A stretch of DNA of 64,000 bases from Agapetus fuscipes (GCA_951799405.1 OX637359.1:7312201-7376200), one strand, 5' to 3'; shown: positions 33,950 to 44,900, counted from the stretch's first letter. Made by a program: numbers and translations. The notes: generated by a model from the letters alone, not told the origin.

Positions 33950-34265
33950 ATGCTTTTTGTATGGCTGACAAGCGCAATAAATTCCTTGGCCATTGGGCGT
34001 CAGAGGCAAAGATCCAAGCCCTCCATCCACTTCACTGCTCCTGGCGTGGCTTCATGGAGGTCTTTCAGGCGAGGACAGTGTCTTCTGATGGGGCACTCCT
34101 CCACTATGTGCCAGACAGTCTGGTTCTCCGCCCCACAGATGCATCCTGGAGATGGAGCTAATCCCCATCCATGGAGCAGGAAGTTGGCAACGGCCTTGCT
34201 CGATACGGACCCTTTTTGAGGTTGTCCACAGTCCTCTCTAAAGATAGAACCCTTGGACCTCCAGG
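33950..34265 (-). pseudogene. LINE fragment, C-terminal zinc-knuckle region
   Basis: Read on -: NFLLHGWGLAPSPGCICGAE, NQTVWHIVEECPIRRH, LHEATPGAVKWMEGLDL. The C.CG...T..HI...CP motif is the C-terminal region (after RNase H) of I/Jockey-clade ORF2 proteins. Confidence 0.6.
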
Positions 34266-35621
34266 TGTGTCAGAGTGATCAGTTTGTAGTTTGTGCCCAA
34301 AGTAGCGAACACCGTTACAAATTTAAAAAATGATTTAGACATCATTCCAAGTGTGTGTTCCGATAAGCCACCTAAGTCTTGTGCTTTGTATATGAATGTT
34401 GAATTTTGTGTATAAATGTATAGAGAAATTAAACTGTCTTTTATTTGTAGCTTGTTTTTACTTATTCACAAGCCTTGAAGGCTCAGAGCCTGGACCACAA
34501 TTCTCCAGGACTCTCAGTCGTGTACCGCTTCCCTCCATGGTCCCCTTACTCCCAAGTTTTCGCGCCAGCCTCGACAATGTCTACCCACCATATCCTGGAA
34601 CGCCCGAGTGGTCTGACACTGGAGGGGGCACCATCCGAGACATTTTTGATTATCCTGGGATCTTCATTTCATTACTGACACAATGTTTGACCCTTGTAAA
34701 ATGGACTTCTTCTCTGCGTTGATATGGAAAGGCTATTTGTCACCCCCATGGCACAAGTCTGGGAATGCAACCCCCCCATCAACAATACATAGTACAAAAT
34801 GCAACATCTGGCCCGCCACATCATCTAAGTTTGACATGCCTGGGTTTGATGAACACCCTCAAGTCTATCGGATTCATAAACAGGCCTCCTGAATACTCCT
34901 CTAGGGGTGGCCAGTATCCCCGCATGTGTCTCTACTTTTTCGTCCATCTGTCCTTGCACACTTCTTTCACCTCCTCGCCAGTCATCACTCTCTTCATGCA
35001 CACTGTTTTCTTTTTCTCACTCTGCAGATTCCAGTTCAGGTAAAATAAAAATTAAACACTGTTTTATAAAACTAACGCATTTATTACTTTTCTTATACCA
35101 ATTTAAGTATCAACAGGTTTTTATGAATAGAAACAACAGTTGTAACTTATTGAACACAAATTTCTTTGTCAAATTATTAAACGTAACTTAATTAAAAAAG
35201 TACTTATTTTTCAAACACGTGTAACATACATATTCTCAGAGATTTCAACTTCTCAATAATAAAATTCTAGGGTAAAAATGTGTTCACATTTAAAGAGAAT
35301 TAATTACTTTAGTAAGAAAAATATACAATCTATCACATCTCCGAGATTTACTTACATGGTTTTTTTAAATCCTAAATTGCCGTCTTTTGCTCTATGTCTC
35401 ATATATTATTTTTTTATCTAAATATATATATATTATACATAGAACCTATATATAGGTACAGTATCTTTACATGCCTGTAGTGCTTCACAACATTCTTCTT
35501 AACCTAAGTGAAAAAAAGGAAACAATTATATTATATAATAATAACTAACATAAAATAAAATAATAACTAACGAGTCTTATAACTTTTAAGAGTGACACAT
35601 CTACAATTTGTTTTTAAACAC
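34266..35621. other. intergenic DNA with C-rich open frames, unassigned
   Basis: From about 34450 to 34950 the DNA is C-rich with overlapping + frames of 60-110 codons and an acceptor-like TTTATTTGTAG at 34440. I recognise no protein family. From 35040 on it is AT-rich. Confidence 0.25.
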
Positions 35622-35834
35622 AAAATATCAATGATGAAAGAAAAACAGCTTTGTTTTCGATTACGTGAGTATTTATTTTTATATACCACAACCGGTTTCG
35701 CAAACATCCGTTCGCATCATCAGGTGGATAAATTAATGATGATGCGAACGGATGTTTGCGAAACCGGTTGTGGTATTTAAAAATAAATACTCACGTAATC
35801 GAAAACAAAGCTGTTTTTCTTTTATCATTAATGA
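35622..35834. mobile_element. foldback palindrome with CTGATGA...GAAA core (copy e)
   Basis: Arms of about 100 bp, nearly perfect (CGATTACGTGAGTATTTATT and its complement), around a 10-20 bp loop. Read on -, 35723-35696 gives CTGATGA, T, a 6-bp stem GCGAAC/GTTTGC closed by GGAT, then GAAA. Confidence 0.7.
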
Positions 35835-35849
35835 TAAACTAGATAATAA

Positions 35850-36412
35850 TAGATGGATGTCGTGGTAGAGGAAGACCGAGAAAAGTATGGATGGATCAAA
35901 TTTCTGAAATAGCGAATGAATGGGATATCCAGAGTCATAATAAAAGGAGGACTTGCATGAAAAAGGTTATGACTCTGGATGAAATGAAAGAAGTGTGCAA
36001 GGACAGGAAGAAGTGGCGGCTAATCTGCAATGGTGATTTCTAATGTTGGTGTATTAATTTGCTACATAGGAAATTTCTGATTTTTTTTTTTTTTTTTTTT
36101 TTTGTATAGATTTCTTTGTAAGGTTTTGTTCTTTTATATATTTAAATGTAATTTTTTATTCATATTCCTTGACTTATAGGTTGGTATGAGGCTGACCACC
36201 CATACTGTAAAAAATGGTTCACTTTGCCAATGTTACCCCTGTTTCAGGGAAGGTCGGCAAAAGTTGTGGGGCTTATGTTCATTTGAGGTTTGGATTTTTT
36301 TTGTAAGTACACATTCAGCATTTGTAAGCGCGAACTACACTTGTTGGTTTGTGGGCTTACATCTGAGAGCTTTAAATGAATATATCCTTGCAACTTAGAT
36401 TATAGATTATAG
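35850..36412 (+). mobile_element. LINE-A copy, nearly identical to 24340-24896
   Basis: Starts within GATGGATGTCGTGGTAGAGG, carries the ORF2 end (EMKEVCKDRKKWRLICNGDF, TAA) and the complete 3' UTR. Differs from 24340-24896 by few substitutions plus an expanded T-run at 36080-36103. 5'-truncated; looks recently inserted. Confidence 0.75.
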
Positions 36413-37347
36413 ATAAACGATTACAAAGTTAATGCCTCTACAATCAATAAAAAAAAAAAATATCAATACCGCACAGGTGAAACTGAATAACTGACATATT
36501 GGCAAATTAGGCACAACAGAACCCTTATAATGCTCTCATAAAGTCATCCCATGGCTTAATATACAGTCCTACCCTGTCGCCAGGGACGTGCATTCCATAC
36601 AGGCACATATAGGCAATTTTTGATAAAATGTGCATTACACCTTGGAAGTTAAGATTTAAAATTCAAATTTTTGGTACAATTTGAGTTATTGTTAGCTAGG
36701 AAATTAATATCATGTGTTATTTTCAAGAAAAAGGGCAAAATATTTCTTATGAGATGTATTTGCCTCTATGCTATGCTCCGATGCAGGCGTCCTTGATGGT
36801 TGCAATCGGAACTATGCACGCCTGCCTGTCGGAGAACTAGAAGTTCCGATTGCAACCATTGGCAAGGACGACTTATTTAATCTACCGGAAAGCCGTACTC
36901 ATGTCGAAGCGAAACATCTTGTGACTTCGAGTATAGAGCACTCAAATAAGTGCAATATAGCCATTTCAATTCAATCATAGTGGACTTATCACATATATGA
37001 AAAGACGACTCATATGAGAGATAAGTAACTTATAACAACTAATCACTTAATCACTGTCGTCATCTGAACAGCATCTAATTTGACAGCTTATTTTAACATT
37101 TTTTATGGACCTACATGGCTTAAACTTGACGTAAACGTAACTTAAGTCGCCATTTTGTAAAACTTCACCTTTGATAGTTCAATATGAAGTTAGCTGAGTT
37201 GCTAGAATTTGTGGAAGAAAAACAAAATAATAACCATTGAATTTATCAGTTTGCATAACAGCTAATGGTAAGACATAAAAAAAAAAGATTTTAATTACAT
37301 TGGGGAAGGATACTTTATCTTTTATAAATATTTTCAATAATAATAAG
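36413..37347. other. intergenic AT-rich DNA with a small inverted repeat
   Basis: GGTTGCAATCGGAACT (about 36800) and AGTTCCGATTGCAACC (36840) form a short foldback with CGTCCTTG/CAAGGACG outer arms. No gene is recognised. Confidence 0.35.
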
Positions 37348-37622
37348 TACACAGTTAAAATTTATTAATTGTATATTAGACAAACCGTTATAAGAGAACT
37401 TACATTATTCTCTATGTTTCGTTAGCGACGTAGCTAGCGTCTTCAGCAGACACCCTCTCTGCAGACGACTGAAACGACTGAGACCAGTTCATCCTCAGTC
37501 ATCGTGCAGAGAGGGTGTCTCCTGAAAATGTTAGCTACATCGCTAACGAAACATTGAGAATAATGAAGTTCTGTTATGACGGTTCATCTAATATACGATT
37601 AATAAATTTTAACTGTGTATTA
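37348..37622. mobile_element. foldback palindrome with CTGAAGA...GAAAC core (copy b)
   Basis: Outer arms ACACAGTTAAAATTTATTAA and complement. Inner arms share GTTTCGTTAGCGACGTAGC and CACCCTCTCTGCA blocks. Same core as 17348-17582, different outer arms. Confidence 0.65.
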
Positions 37623-38164
37623 TTATTATTGTAAATATGTCAAACGACCGTAATTCCAACCTAAACCTTTTTAAATATGTTTTAGAAAAGCTATCTGATT
37701 ATTTTGATAAAAATATAATACAGAACAGTATCCTGAGTACAAAACATTGTGTAAATCTCATCTTGATTGCATAAATAAAACATGTATGGAAAATATGACG
37801 GCACTCCTAGAGAGTCATTTAGTTTTATGAAATTGAGGAAAATTTACCTAATGTTTTATATTATTAGGAGCACAGACATATGAAATGTCTGCTATTGTTA
37901 TGTACTTTTTCTACAGTGAATTTAAATGAACATTCTAAGAAAAAATGGATATTGTACCCAAAGTTTATTTATAGTGCAGATACAACAGAGAAAAAAAATA
38001 TGGAAGTTGGTGTTGCCATTTATGCTCCCTGAAGACGTGTTAAATCCTCCAGAGAAATATTCTACAGCGCCTTCAGTGAACGTTAATGAAAATGCAAATC
38101 AACATACATTTTTTACTCCTCACGACATGTGAGCGTACTATTTTTTTATATATTAGGAGTACAG

Positions 38165-38312
38165 ATCACCAGATCAAGCAAGACCCGGTTGCTGTAAGGC
38201 CAGGTGAACATTTGTGACTGGTCTTTGATATTTTTTTCAACCCAAAGGACATTTTTGAATAATTTTTTTTGTACTCCGATGGGATTAGAACCCACTACCA
38301 ACTAATATTTAT
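38165..38312 (-). mobile_element. SINE-1 fragment
   Basis: Reverse-strand CAGCAACCGGGTCTTGCTTG body and a degenerate GGGTTCTAATCCCATC B box; head end and tail are lost. Confidence 0.55.
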
Positions 38313-38330
38313 TTCATTCACTGTAGAAAA

Positions 38331-38546
38331 AGTGCACTAGAGAGTACACTATAAAGTGCACTAGAGAGTACACTATAAAGTGCACTAGAGAGTACACTAT
38401 AAAGTGCACTAGAGAGTACACTATAAAGTGCACTAGAGAGTACACTATAAAGTGCACTAGAGAGTACACTATAAAGTGCACTAGAGAGTACACTATAAAG
38501 TGCACTAGAGAGTACACTATAAAGTGCACTAGAGAGTACACTATAA
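38331..38546. repeat. perfect 24-bp minisatellite, 9 units
   Basis: Unit AGTGCACTAGAGAGTACACT plus ATAA repeats nine times with no difference seen. Each unit has AGTGCACT and AGTACACT as near-inverted halves and can fold on itself. The minus-strand frame through it (LVHFIVYS repeated) is a by-product of 24 being a multiple of three. Confidence 0.95.
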
Positions 38547-38586
38547 AGAAACAGGTTGTTGAATAAATAAATATAAAAATCAAATA

Positions 38587-38978
38587 CGAGGTCTGTTAAA
38601 AAAAAGGTTGACACCAGACTTTGCCTCATATGAATTTTTCCAGTCTTCAAAACCTATTGGTGTTATTTACACACAGCAAATCCACGGCTCAACCACCACT
38701 TACGTGAATATTCCACGCAATAAAATAATGATGGATCAAAATATGTGTTGTGAATACCCCTGTATGAAATTATGGTGTTTTGACACAATTTAGAAGATAA
38801 AGGCTGCATCGCCAGAAGAGTTCAAGGCCATATGTAAAGAAGCAAATCAGAAGTGCTTTGAGAATAGGAAGAAATGCTAGCACATGTTTAAAATCTGAGA
38901 AGGATTAAAACATAAATTTATAAATAAATAAATACTTTTCAATAACCATGAATTGCAACCATTTTTCCACAGACCTCG
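38587..38978. mobile_element. mariner-like element, internally deleted
   Basis: Ends CGAGGTCTGTTAAAAA and TTTTTCCACAGACCTCG are inverted and flanked by TA (38585-38586, 38979-38980). The interior near 38800 encodes KIKAASPEEFKAICKEANQK and CFENRKKCWHM, resembling the C-terminal block of mariner transposases. 392 bp. Confidence 0.6.
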
Positions 38979-39377
38979 TACAATATTGCAACACCTTCTT
39001 TTCTTTATAATGTGGCTTTGTCTCGCTTATTGCATGCACAACACTTATTCAAGCAGTATTCCAATGAGTAACTCTTGGGGAGACAAACTGAGAGGCCTTC
39101 CAAGAGCTTCACACTTCTGAGATTTGAAGTGGCTCATGGATGTTGCCTCCTAGTCACACCTCAAGAAGACGGGGACCAGCAGGGGCAAATGGCTAGCACT
39201 ACAAGACTTGTACACATTGACTTATATCTTCAATTCCCACACAAGCTGAGAGCTGTGGAGTGTAGATGCTTTTAGATCAGGATTGAAGACATGTCTGTTC
39301 AGGAGGGGCTATGGCTCTGCAGTGCCCTTGCGGTGAATTTACAAAACGGCAATAAAAATATTGTGTAATTATTATTA

Positions 39378-39842
39378 TCTGTGGACTAGAAATTATTTTA
39401 ACAAAAATAAACATTATATATCTGTTTCAACTAAATTAGGAAAAAAGTCGTTAGTAAGAAAGAGAACAAAGAACTTCACAGTTGCATTTCCATGTGTACA
39501 AAAAAACTCGAGGGAATGTAAAAATGTTCCTAGAAAGTTGGTACTATTGCGAATAATAACGGCTACTGAACAAGTCCGAACACAGCTAGAATCGACAGGT
39601 AACACGCTTTATGAATACTGTGATCGTTAATATTGACAAATTTTAAAGGATAAGGCATTATTTAAAGATATTATGGCATGTGTTATCATTGGGTGTCAAA
39701 AAACAAAATGGATTCAGACAAAATGGCCTGATTTCGTATGACTATACAACTGCAACGTTTGACAGGACTGAGACAAATGTGGGCGATAGTATGTATCAAT
39801 GCAGGAAGTTAGTTTCTGCTCCTGTATGTTATTACTCAATGC
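39378..39842. mobile_element. hAT-type MITE (CATTGA family), left end missing
   Basis: From ATCTGTGGACTAGAAATTAT to TGTATGTTATTACTCAATG, parallel to 6483-6902. The first about 13 bp and hence the target duplication are lost. Confidence 0.65.
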
Positions 39843-40422
39843 TTGTACAAGAGTATGGTGACCAGTAGAGACAAATGGCGCGCATGACTAGGCACTGCCT
39901 TTACAAGGTAATAAAGCAAATTCAAGTTGTTTTTAAAGTGTTGCCATGCAATAAGACAAGACAAGAATAAATTTGAGTAGCACAGCTCGACGCTATAAGC
40001 TTTGGTTTGTGTAATGAATGAAGCACTCCAAAATAACACTGGCAAACAATTTCAAAAGATTATACAACTCACATGAATTAAAATCATGAATTTTTCATTC
40101 AAATTTGCCTTCAAAAGATCCAACATAGGACAGCGCCCTTGGGGTAGCTAGTGCCACTAAAGGGCGCTACATAAAATTGACAATCAATATTATATGCGCC
40201 TTGAATTGCATAAGCAAAAAAAAATACTACAATTTTTCTATCACTTAAGAACAAATTTTACTGAAGAATTAACGTAGCTAAATAAAATAGAAACGCAAAA
40301 GGGAACAAGGAAACTTGAACACTGTATTTTAAATTTTGTCATGCTATTTTGGACGGTTATATTAAAGTATTTACACATTGAATACGTGTATTCATTACAC
40401 AAAAACTGATGCGCAACATGAC

Positions 40423-40464
40423 TGGAAACATTGGAAACAAGGAAACATTGGAAACAAGGAAACA
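40423..40464 (+). repeat. 17-bp tandem repeat
   Basis: GGAAACATTGGAAACAA repeated about 2.4 times in intergenic DNA. Confidence 0.6.
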
Positions 40465-40603
40465 TGTTTTACTTTGTGTTGCACAGCACGATTTACAACA
40501 TTAAGGAAAAAACTATAGTTATGTTTTTTGAAATGTTTAACATTTTGTTGCGCAACATTATTTTGAAATGTTTTACATTTTGTGGTTTCTGTTGGACACA
40601 TTT

Positions 40604-40850
40604 CGCACGTTTAATAATAAAGAGAAATAACTCGAAAATTGGGAAAATCGAGATTTTGTAATAAAACGCAAGAACAATGCGAGAAGAATAGGTAGAACGC
40701 GACAGCCGTTCAATTTGGACGAATATGACCGAGATAAAACATCGATCGCCTTTTTCATCCCATACAAGTTGTACTGGTTGTCTGAACTTCAAACGGGATT
40801 TCCCAACATTCATGTTTTTTGAGTTATTGCTCTTTATTATTAAACGTGCG
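40604..40850. mobile_element. TIR element with ATTT duplication (247 bp)
   Basis: Ends CGCACGTTTAATAATAAAGA and its complement TCTTTATTATTAAACGTGCG (with one extra base). ATTT directly flanks both ends (40600-40603, 40851-40854). No ORF; family unknown. Confidence 0.65.
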
Positions 40851-40929
40851 ATTTGTTGCGCATCATTTTTAGTACTTATTTAACAAATAGGATAGTTCAA
40901 ATTCATATAAAATCTTCTCTACTGACAAT

Positions 40930-41130
40930 TATGTGCTTTCCGTGTTGCGGTTCCGTTGGGGTGGAACAGACTGCCACTCGGAGTGAAGAACTCCAAGTCT
41001 GTGGATGTTATAAAGTTTTTAAGTTTATTAAGTCTTATCTGTGATTGGAGAGGGCCCGTGAGGCGTGACACACACAAAAATGGCACTCTCTTATCATGTG
41101 GATTTTTTAAAAATAAATCAGCCTTTCGAT
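40930..41130 (+). pseudogene. LINE-B ORF2 C-terminus and 3' tail
   Basis: Read on +: AFRVAVPLGWNRLPLGVKNS, KSVDVIKFLSLLSL, then DWRGPVRRDTHKNGTL. Aligns with 28430-28650 and continues into GAGAGGGCCCGTGAGGCGTG, the tail shared with SINE-1. Confidence 0.6.
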
Positions 41131-41145
41131 AAAAAAAATCCTAAA

Positions 41146-41398
41146 CTTATAGGTTGGTATGAGGCTGACCACCCATACTGTAAAAAAATGGCTCACTTTG
41201 CCAACGTCACCCCTGTTTCAGGGAAGGTCGGCAAGAGTTGCAGGGCTTATGCTCATTTGAGATTGCATTTTTATATTGTAAGTCCACATGCGACATTTGT
41301 AAGAGCGAATTTATACGTGTCTGCTTGTGCGAATGCATTTAATATGAATCTCAAAATATGTAATATATCTTTGCAACTTAGATTATCTAATCTAATCT
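41146..41398 (+). mobile_element. LINE-A 3' UTR copy
   Basis: CTTATAGGTTGGTATGAGGC to TTTGCAACTTAGATTATC. Directly followed by an opposite-strand copy. Confidence 0.75.
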
Positions 41399-41600
41399 AA
41401 GTTGCAAAGATATGTTACATTGGAGATTCACATTACATGCATTCTCACAACCAGACACGTACAAGTTGTAGGTTCACATGCCTCATGTGAACCTACAACA
41501 TAAAAACCAAATCTCAAATGGACATACACCCTGCAACTCTTGCCGTCCTTCCCTGAGACAGGGGTGACATTGGCAAAGTGAACCATTTTTACAGCATTAT
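41399..41600 (-). mobile_element. LINE-A 3' UTR copy, tail-to-tail with the previous one
   Basis: TCTAAGTTGCAAAGATATGT to AAAGTGAACCATTTTTACAG, reverse of the preceding copy. The pair makes an inverted repeat with arms of about 200 bp. Confidence 0.75.
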
Positions 41601-41756
41601 AGCCTGATATATTTCAGAACAAACGAAAGCACATAATTTTGAATGAAAAAATTATACTTGTATATTATATTCAGGGTCAACAGAGAAAAGTTAACATGGT
41701 TTGTCTGACTTTTTAAAGTTTGTGTATTCACACAGTGAAAATTCATTTTTATAAAT

Positions 41757-41958
41757 AATTATAAAAAATTATAAAAAACACAGAGTTTTATTTTCACAAA
41801 TTGAGTTTTTATTTCCACCTCAAGTACTTTCGACTTATTTACGTCATTATCCTTATATTCTCTTGATAATGACGTAAATAAGTCGAAAGTACTTGAGGTG
41901 GAAATAAAAACTCAATTTGTGAAAATAAAACTCTGTGTTTTTTATAATTTTTTATAAT
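41757..41958. repeat. foldback palindrome in the GTSF1-like 3' UTR (copy c)
   Basis: Arms of about 95 bp (ATTATAAAAAATTATAAAAA; TTGAGTTTTTATTTCCACCT; GTACTTTCGACTTATTTACG) with few mismatches around a short TTATATTCTC loop. Begins 12 bp beyond the stop codon at 41970-41972 in the direction of transcription. Confidence 0.85.
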
Positions 41959-41969
41959 GGTTTGTCTGA

Positions 41970-44900
41970 TTAATTGCTGGGGTTGCCCTCGAAGCGCCTT
42001 CGCTGATCCATGCGGTAGTTGCGGCGCTCCGAGGGAATGGCCCCCCGCTTCACCGTCAAGATGTTCTCCTCCGTGGCCTTGAGTGTGGGATCGTAAGTGG
42101 TAGCCTCCATCTGCAAAATTAATTGTAAAGGCCTTAATGTTTCTGGCTACAAATTAGTGTAGTATTGAAGAGAATATGCAAGAGTGTCAAAAGTAGGGAT
42201 GTTATGGATATGAAGTTATGGATAAGGATATTGCAATTACATTATTTCGGTTACGGATATGCATACTGAATTATTTCGGATATCCGCTAGTTTCGGATAG
42301 TTTCGGTTACGGATATCAGATTTTTAAGCAATTGGCAAAATGTTCATGATAGTTTTATCTCTCTTCCGCATTGATTGACATAAGGACCACTCACAGAGAA
42401 GAACGAGACAGAGATAATAATTTTTTAAACTGTGTTTTTACACTGCATAACACGTGTTTTAGTACCTATGGTTTTTAGTTTGTTGAAAGTCGACGGGCGA
42501 AAACGAAAACTTGTCAAAACATGTTTCATTGAGGTTCCACCCAGAGGCGGCTCCTCAATAAAAATGTTGGCAGTTCATAATTTTCGCAATTTCATTTTTT
42601 CTTGTATTTTTTTTGCTTTGAATGGAAATTGCAAGAAATACGTACCTAAATATATATTGTTTTATTTAGTTATTAAAAAAACTGTTTTATTTTCACTTTT
42701 AATTATTATTTTTTTAAAGGACACAAATGTTTTCGACTACACAGTAGTCATCATCAGGTCTGTGTTCTTTAAAAAAATATTAATAAAAAGTGAAAATAAA
42801 ACAGTTTTTTAATAACTAAATAAAGATGAATTTTCACAGTGTTAATACACCAACCATCCAAAATATATTGTTTTATTTACTTATACACGAGTAAGTAAGT
42901 ACCTACACCCGTTTTGGTGCATAACAAATAAGCGTATTTTAATCTCGTACTTACAGTTACATATTTGAAATGGAAATCCATCCGTCGCTCCTTCGCTTGA
43001 GCGAAAGCCTCAATCAAAGCCAAATCAGCACAAAATTTTACACAATCAATTATTCTAGATATAATTATTAATCTGTTTGAACGCACTTCGTCATTGAACT
43101 TTTTACTTGATTGTCTATAATTAACATCAAGCATTTGTCGAAGTTCTGTTCGGCCTAATAAATTGAAATGCATTACAAGCTCAACTTGAGTTTGCGAAAG
43201 TGCATGCTGTTTAACTTTTATCTTTTTCACCATCTTCACACACTTGCGATGCTTTCAAATAATGTTTTTATTCAAATACTATTCAACTATTTTTTTTTAT
43301 AATGTCCACGTTTACTTTATTATTAAAATTTATCGTCAGAAAATTAGTAAAAAACAAAATTGTAAGTTGTTTCACGATAAATTAGAAAATAATGGAAAAA
43401 ATCTTCACGTTCGATGAAAAAACATCCAGCAACTGTTTATTTTAACGTCAACTGATGACGGAATGGAGGTCAACCAAATTCGAGTTACTGGCTTATATTA
43501 TTTGTAATCAATATCCTACAAGGATTTCATTGTTTTCGAATATCTACGCACGAATAATTATAATATGCCGGCAATGCACGCATCTGTCTTTGTCGTACGC
43601 ACTAAAAAGCCTATAATGTATCCGCTCTCTCCCTCCATACACGGTTTCTAACCGATCTCAGAAAATGTATGGGAATAATCCGTTAAAATCTGTTCACTTG
43701 GACAAATGCACGAGGAGTATAACTAAACAATAATATTATGTATTATGGACGGCGGGTTTGTACTAGCGCTCCATATAATTATGATTTTTTACTTCAGCGA
43801 CCATTCAAAACATCTGCCACACAATATACTTTTATATTTTAAAGTTGATACAATTATTTTCTTAAAATTATTACAAAATCTAGGCAGTGCACTGCCCCGT
43901 TGAACTGTATTAGGGAACCGCCTCTGGTTCCACCGTTATCCACAACTTTTATTTCGGTTACGGATACGGATATTTGTTTATTTGGGATATCCGAGAGTTT
44001 CGGATACGGATATGGATGTCCATGCATTCCTGGTCATAAGTCTATGTGTCAAGGAACAAAAAAGCCATGGATCACCGTCGACACCGATTTCAAGCAATAG
44101 ACTTACATTGTCCCAAGATTCCTCCTGTACGGGGACGTTGGCCAATGGGGCAGGCTCCACAGGAACCACCACATCCTTGCTCTTGTACTTCAGCTCATCA
44201 AACAGATAGCGGTTTGGACAGATCGTCACGTGAAACTGAAAACACAACAAAGCATTTAGCAAGTCTGTACCTTGACTTATAGGTTGTTATGCAGCTGACC
44301 ACCCATACTGTAAAAAATTGGTTCACTTTGCCAATGTCACCCTTTTTTCAGGGAAGGACGGCAAGAGTTGCAAGGCTTATGTTCATTTGAGATTGGGTTT
44401 TTATATTGTAGGTCCACATGCGGCATGTGTTAGCGCGAAATTATACATATCTGCTTGTGGGAATGCATTTAATATAAATCTTAAATGATATATATCTTTG
44501 TAGCTTAGATTAGATTAGATTAGTACCCCGAGTATGTATGTACCCCGAGTATGAATGTAATGTATTGAAAATGTATGGAATATACAATGACACTCAGAAA
44601 GAGTATTTTTTTTTTTTAAATACATAGTTTTTTTTATTAAATATATATACTTACTTGACGTAGCTTTTAAATTATAGCTCTTTAAAATTTGGGCATCTTT
44701 GATTTCCGGTAAAACAGGTCATTTTTATTTAGGCGGATGTGACATCTCTGGATCTTCGGATACTATGTATTTCATACAAATGCACTGAGGGCCCCAGGTA
44801 GCCTGGCGGATTCACTGAAGTCACAGCTTGGCTGGCCGACCGCGCTGTGTTTTGGCGAGATTCAGATTCTCGGCATTTTATTTTAGAAAATTATCAATGA

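Larger units (their letters stand above)
42194..44032. mobile_element. hAT element remnant in GTSF1-like intron 2
   Basis: Termini TAGGGATGTTATGGA and, reversed, CAGGAATGCATGGA. Flanks GTCAAAAG (42186-42193) and GTCATAAG (44033-44040) are an 8-bp duplication with one mismatch. TTTCGGTTACGGATAT-type words repeat near both ends. Contains a broken transposase (42930-43239) and a foldback (42640-42838). Confidence 0.7.

Noticed and set aside
36080..36103. Long T-run as a possible Pol III terminator or origin signal
   Set aside because: It is an expanded homopolymer inside a LINE-A 3' UTR; the near-identical copy at 24547-24896 has a shorter run.
38331..38546. CRISPR-like array of nine repeats
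   Set aside because: Units are contiguous with no unique spacers, in a eukaryotic genome.
38314..38650. Minus-strand 89-110 codon frames with repeating LVHFIVYS / SALYSVLS units, resembling a membrane repeat protein
   Set aside because: Product of a 24-bp perfect tandem repeat, open in several frames because 24 is divisible by three.
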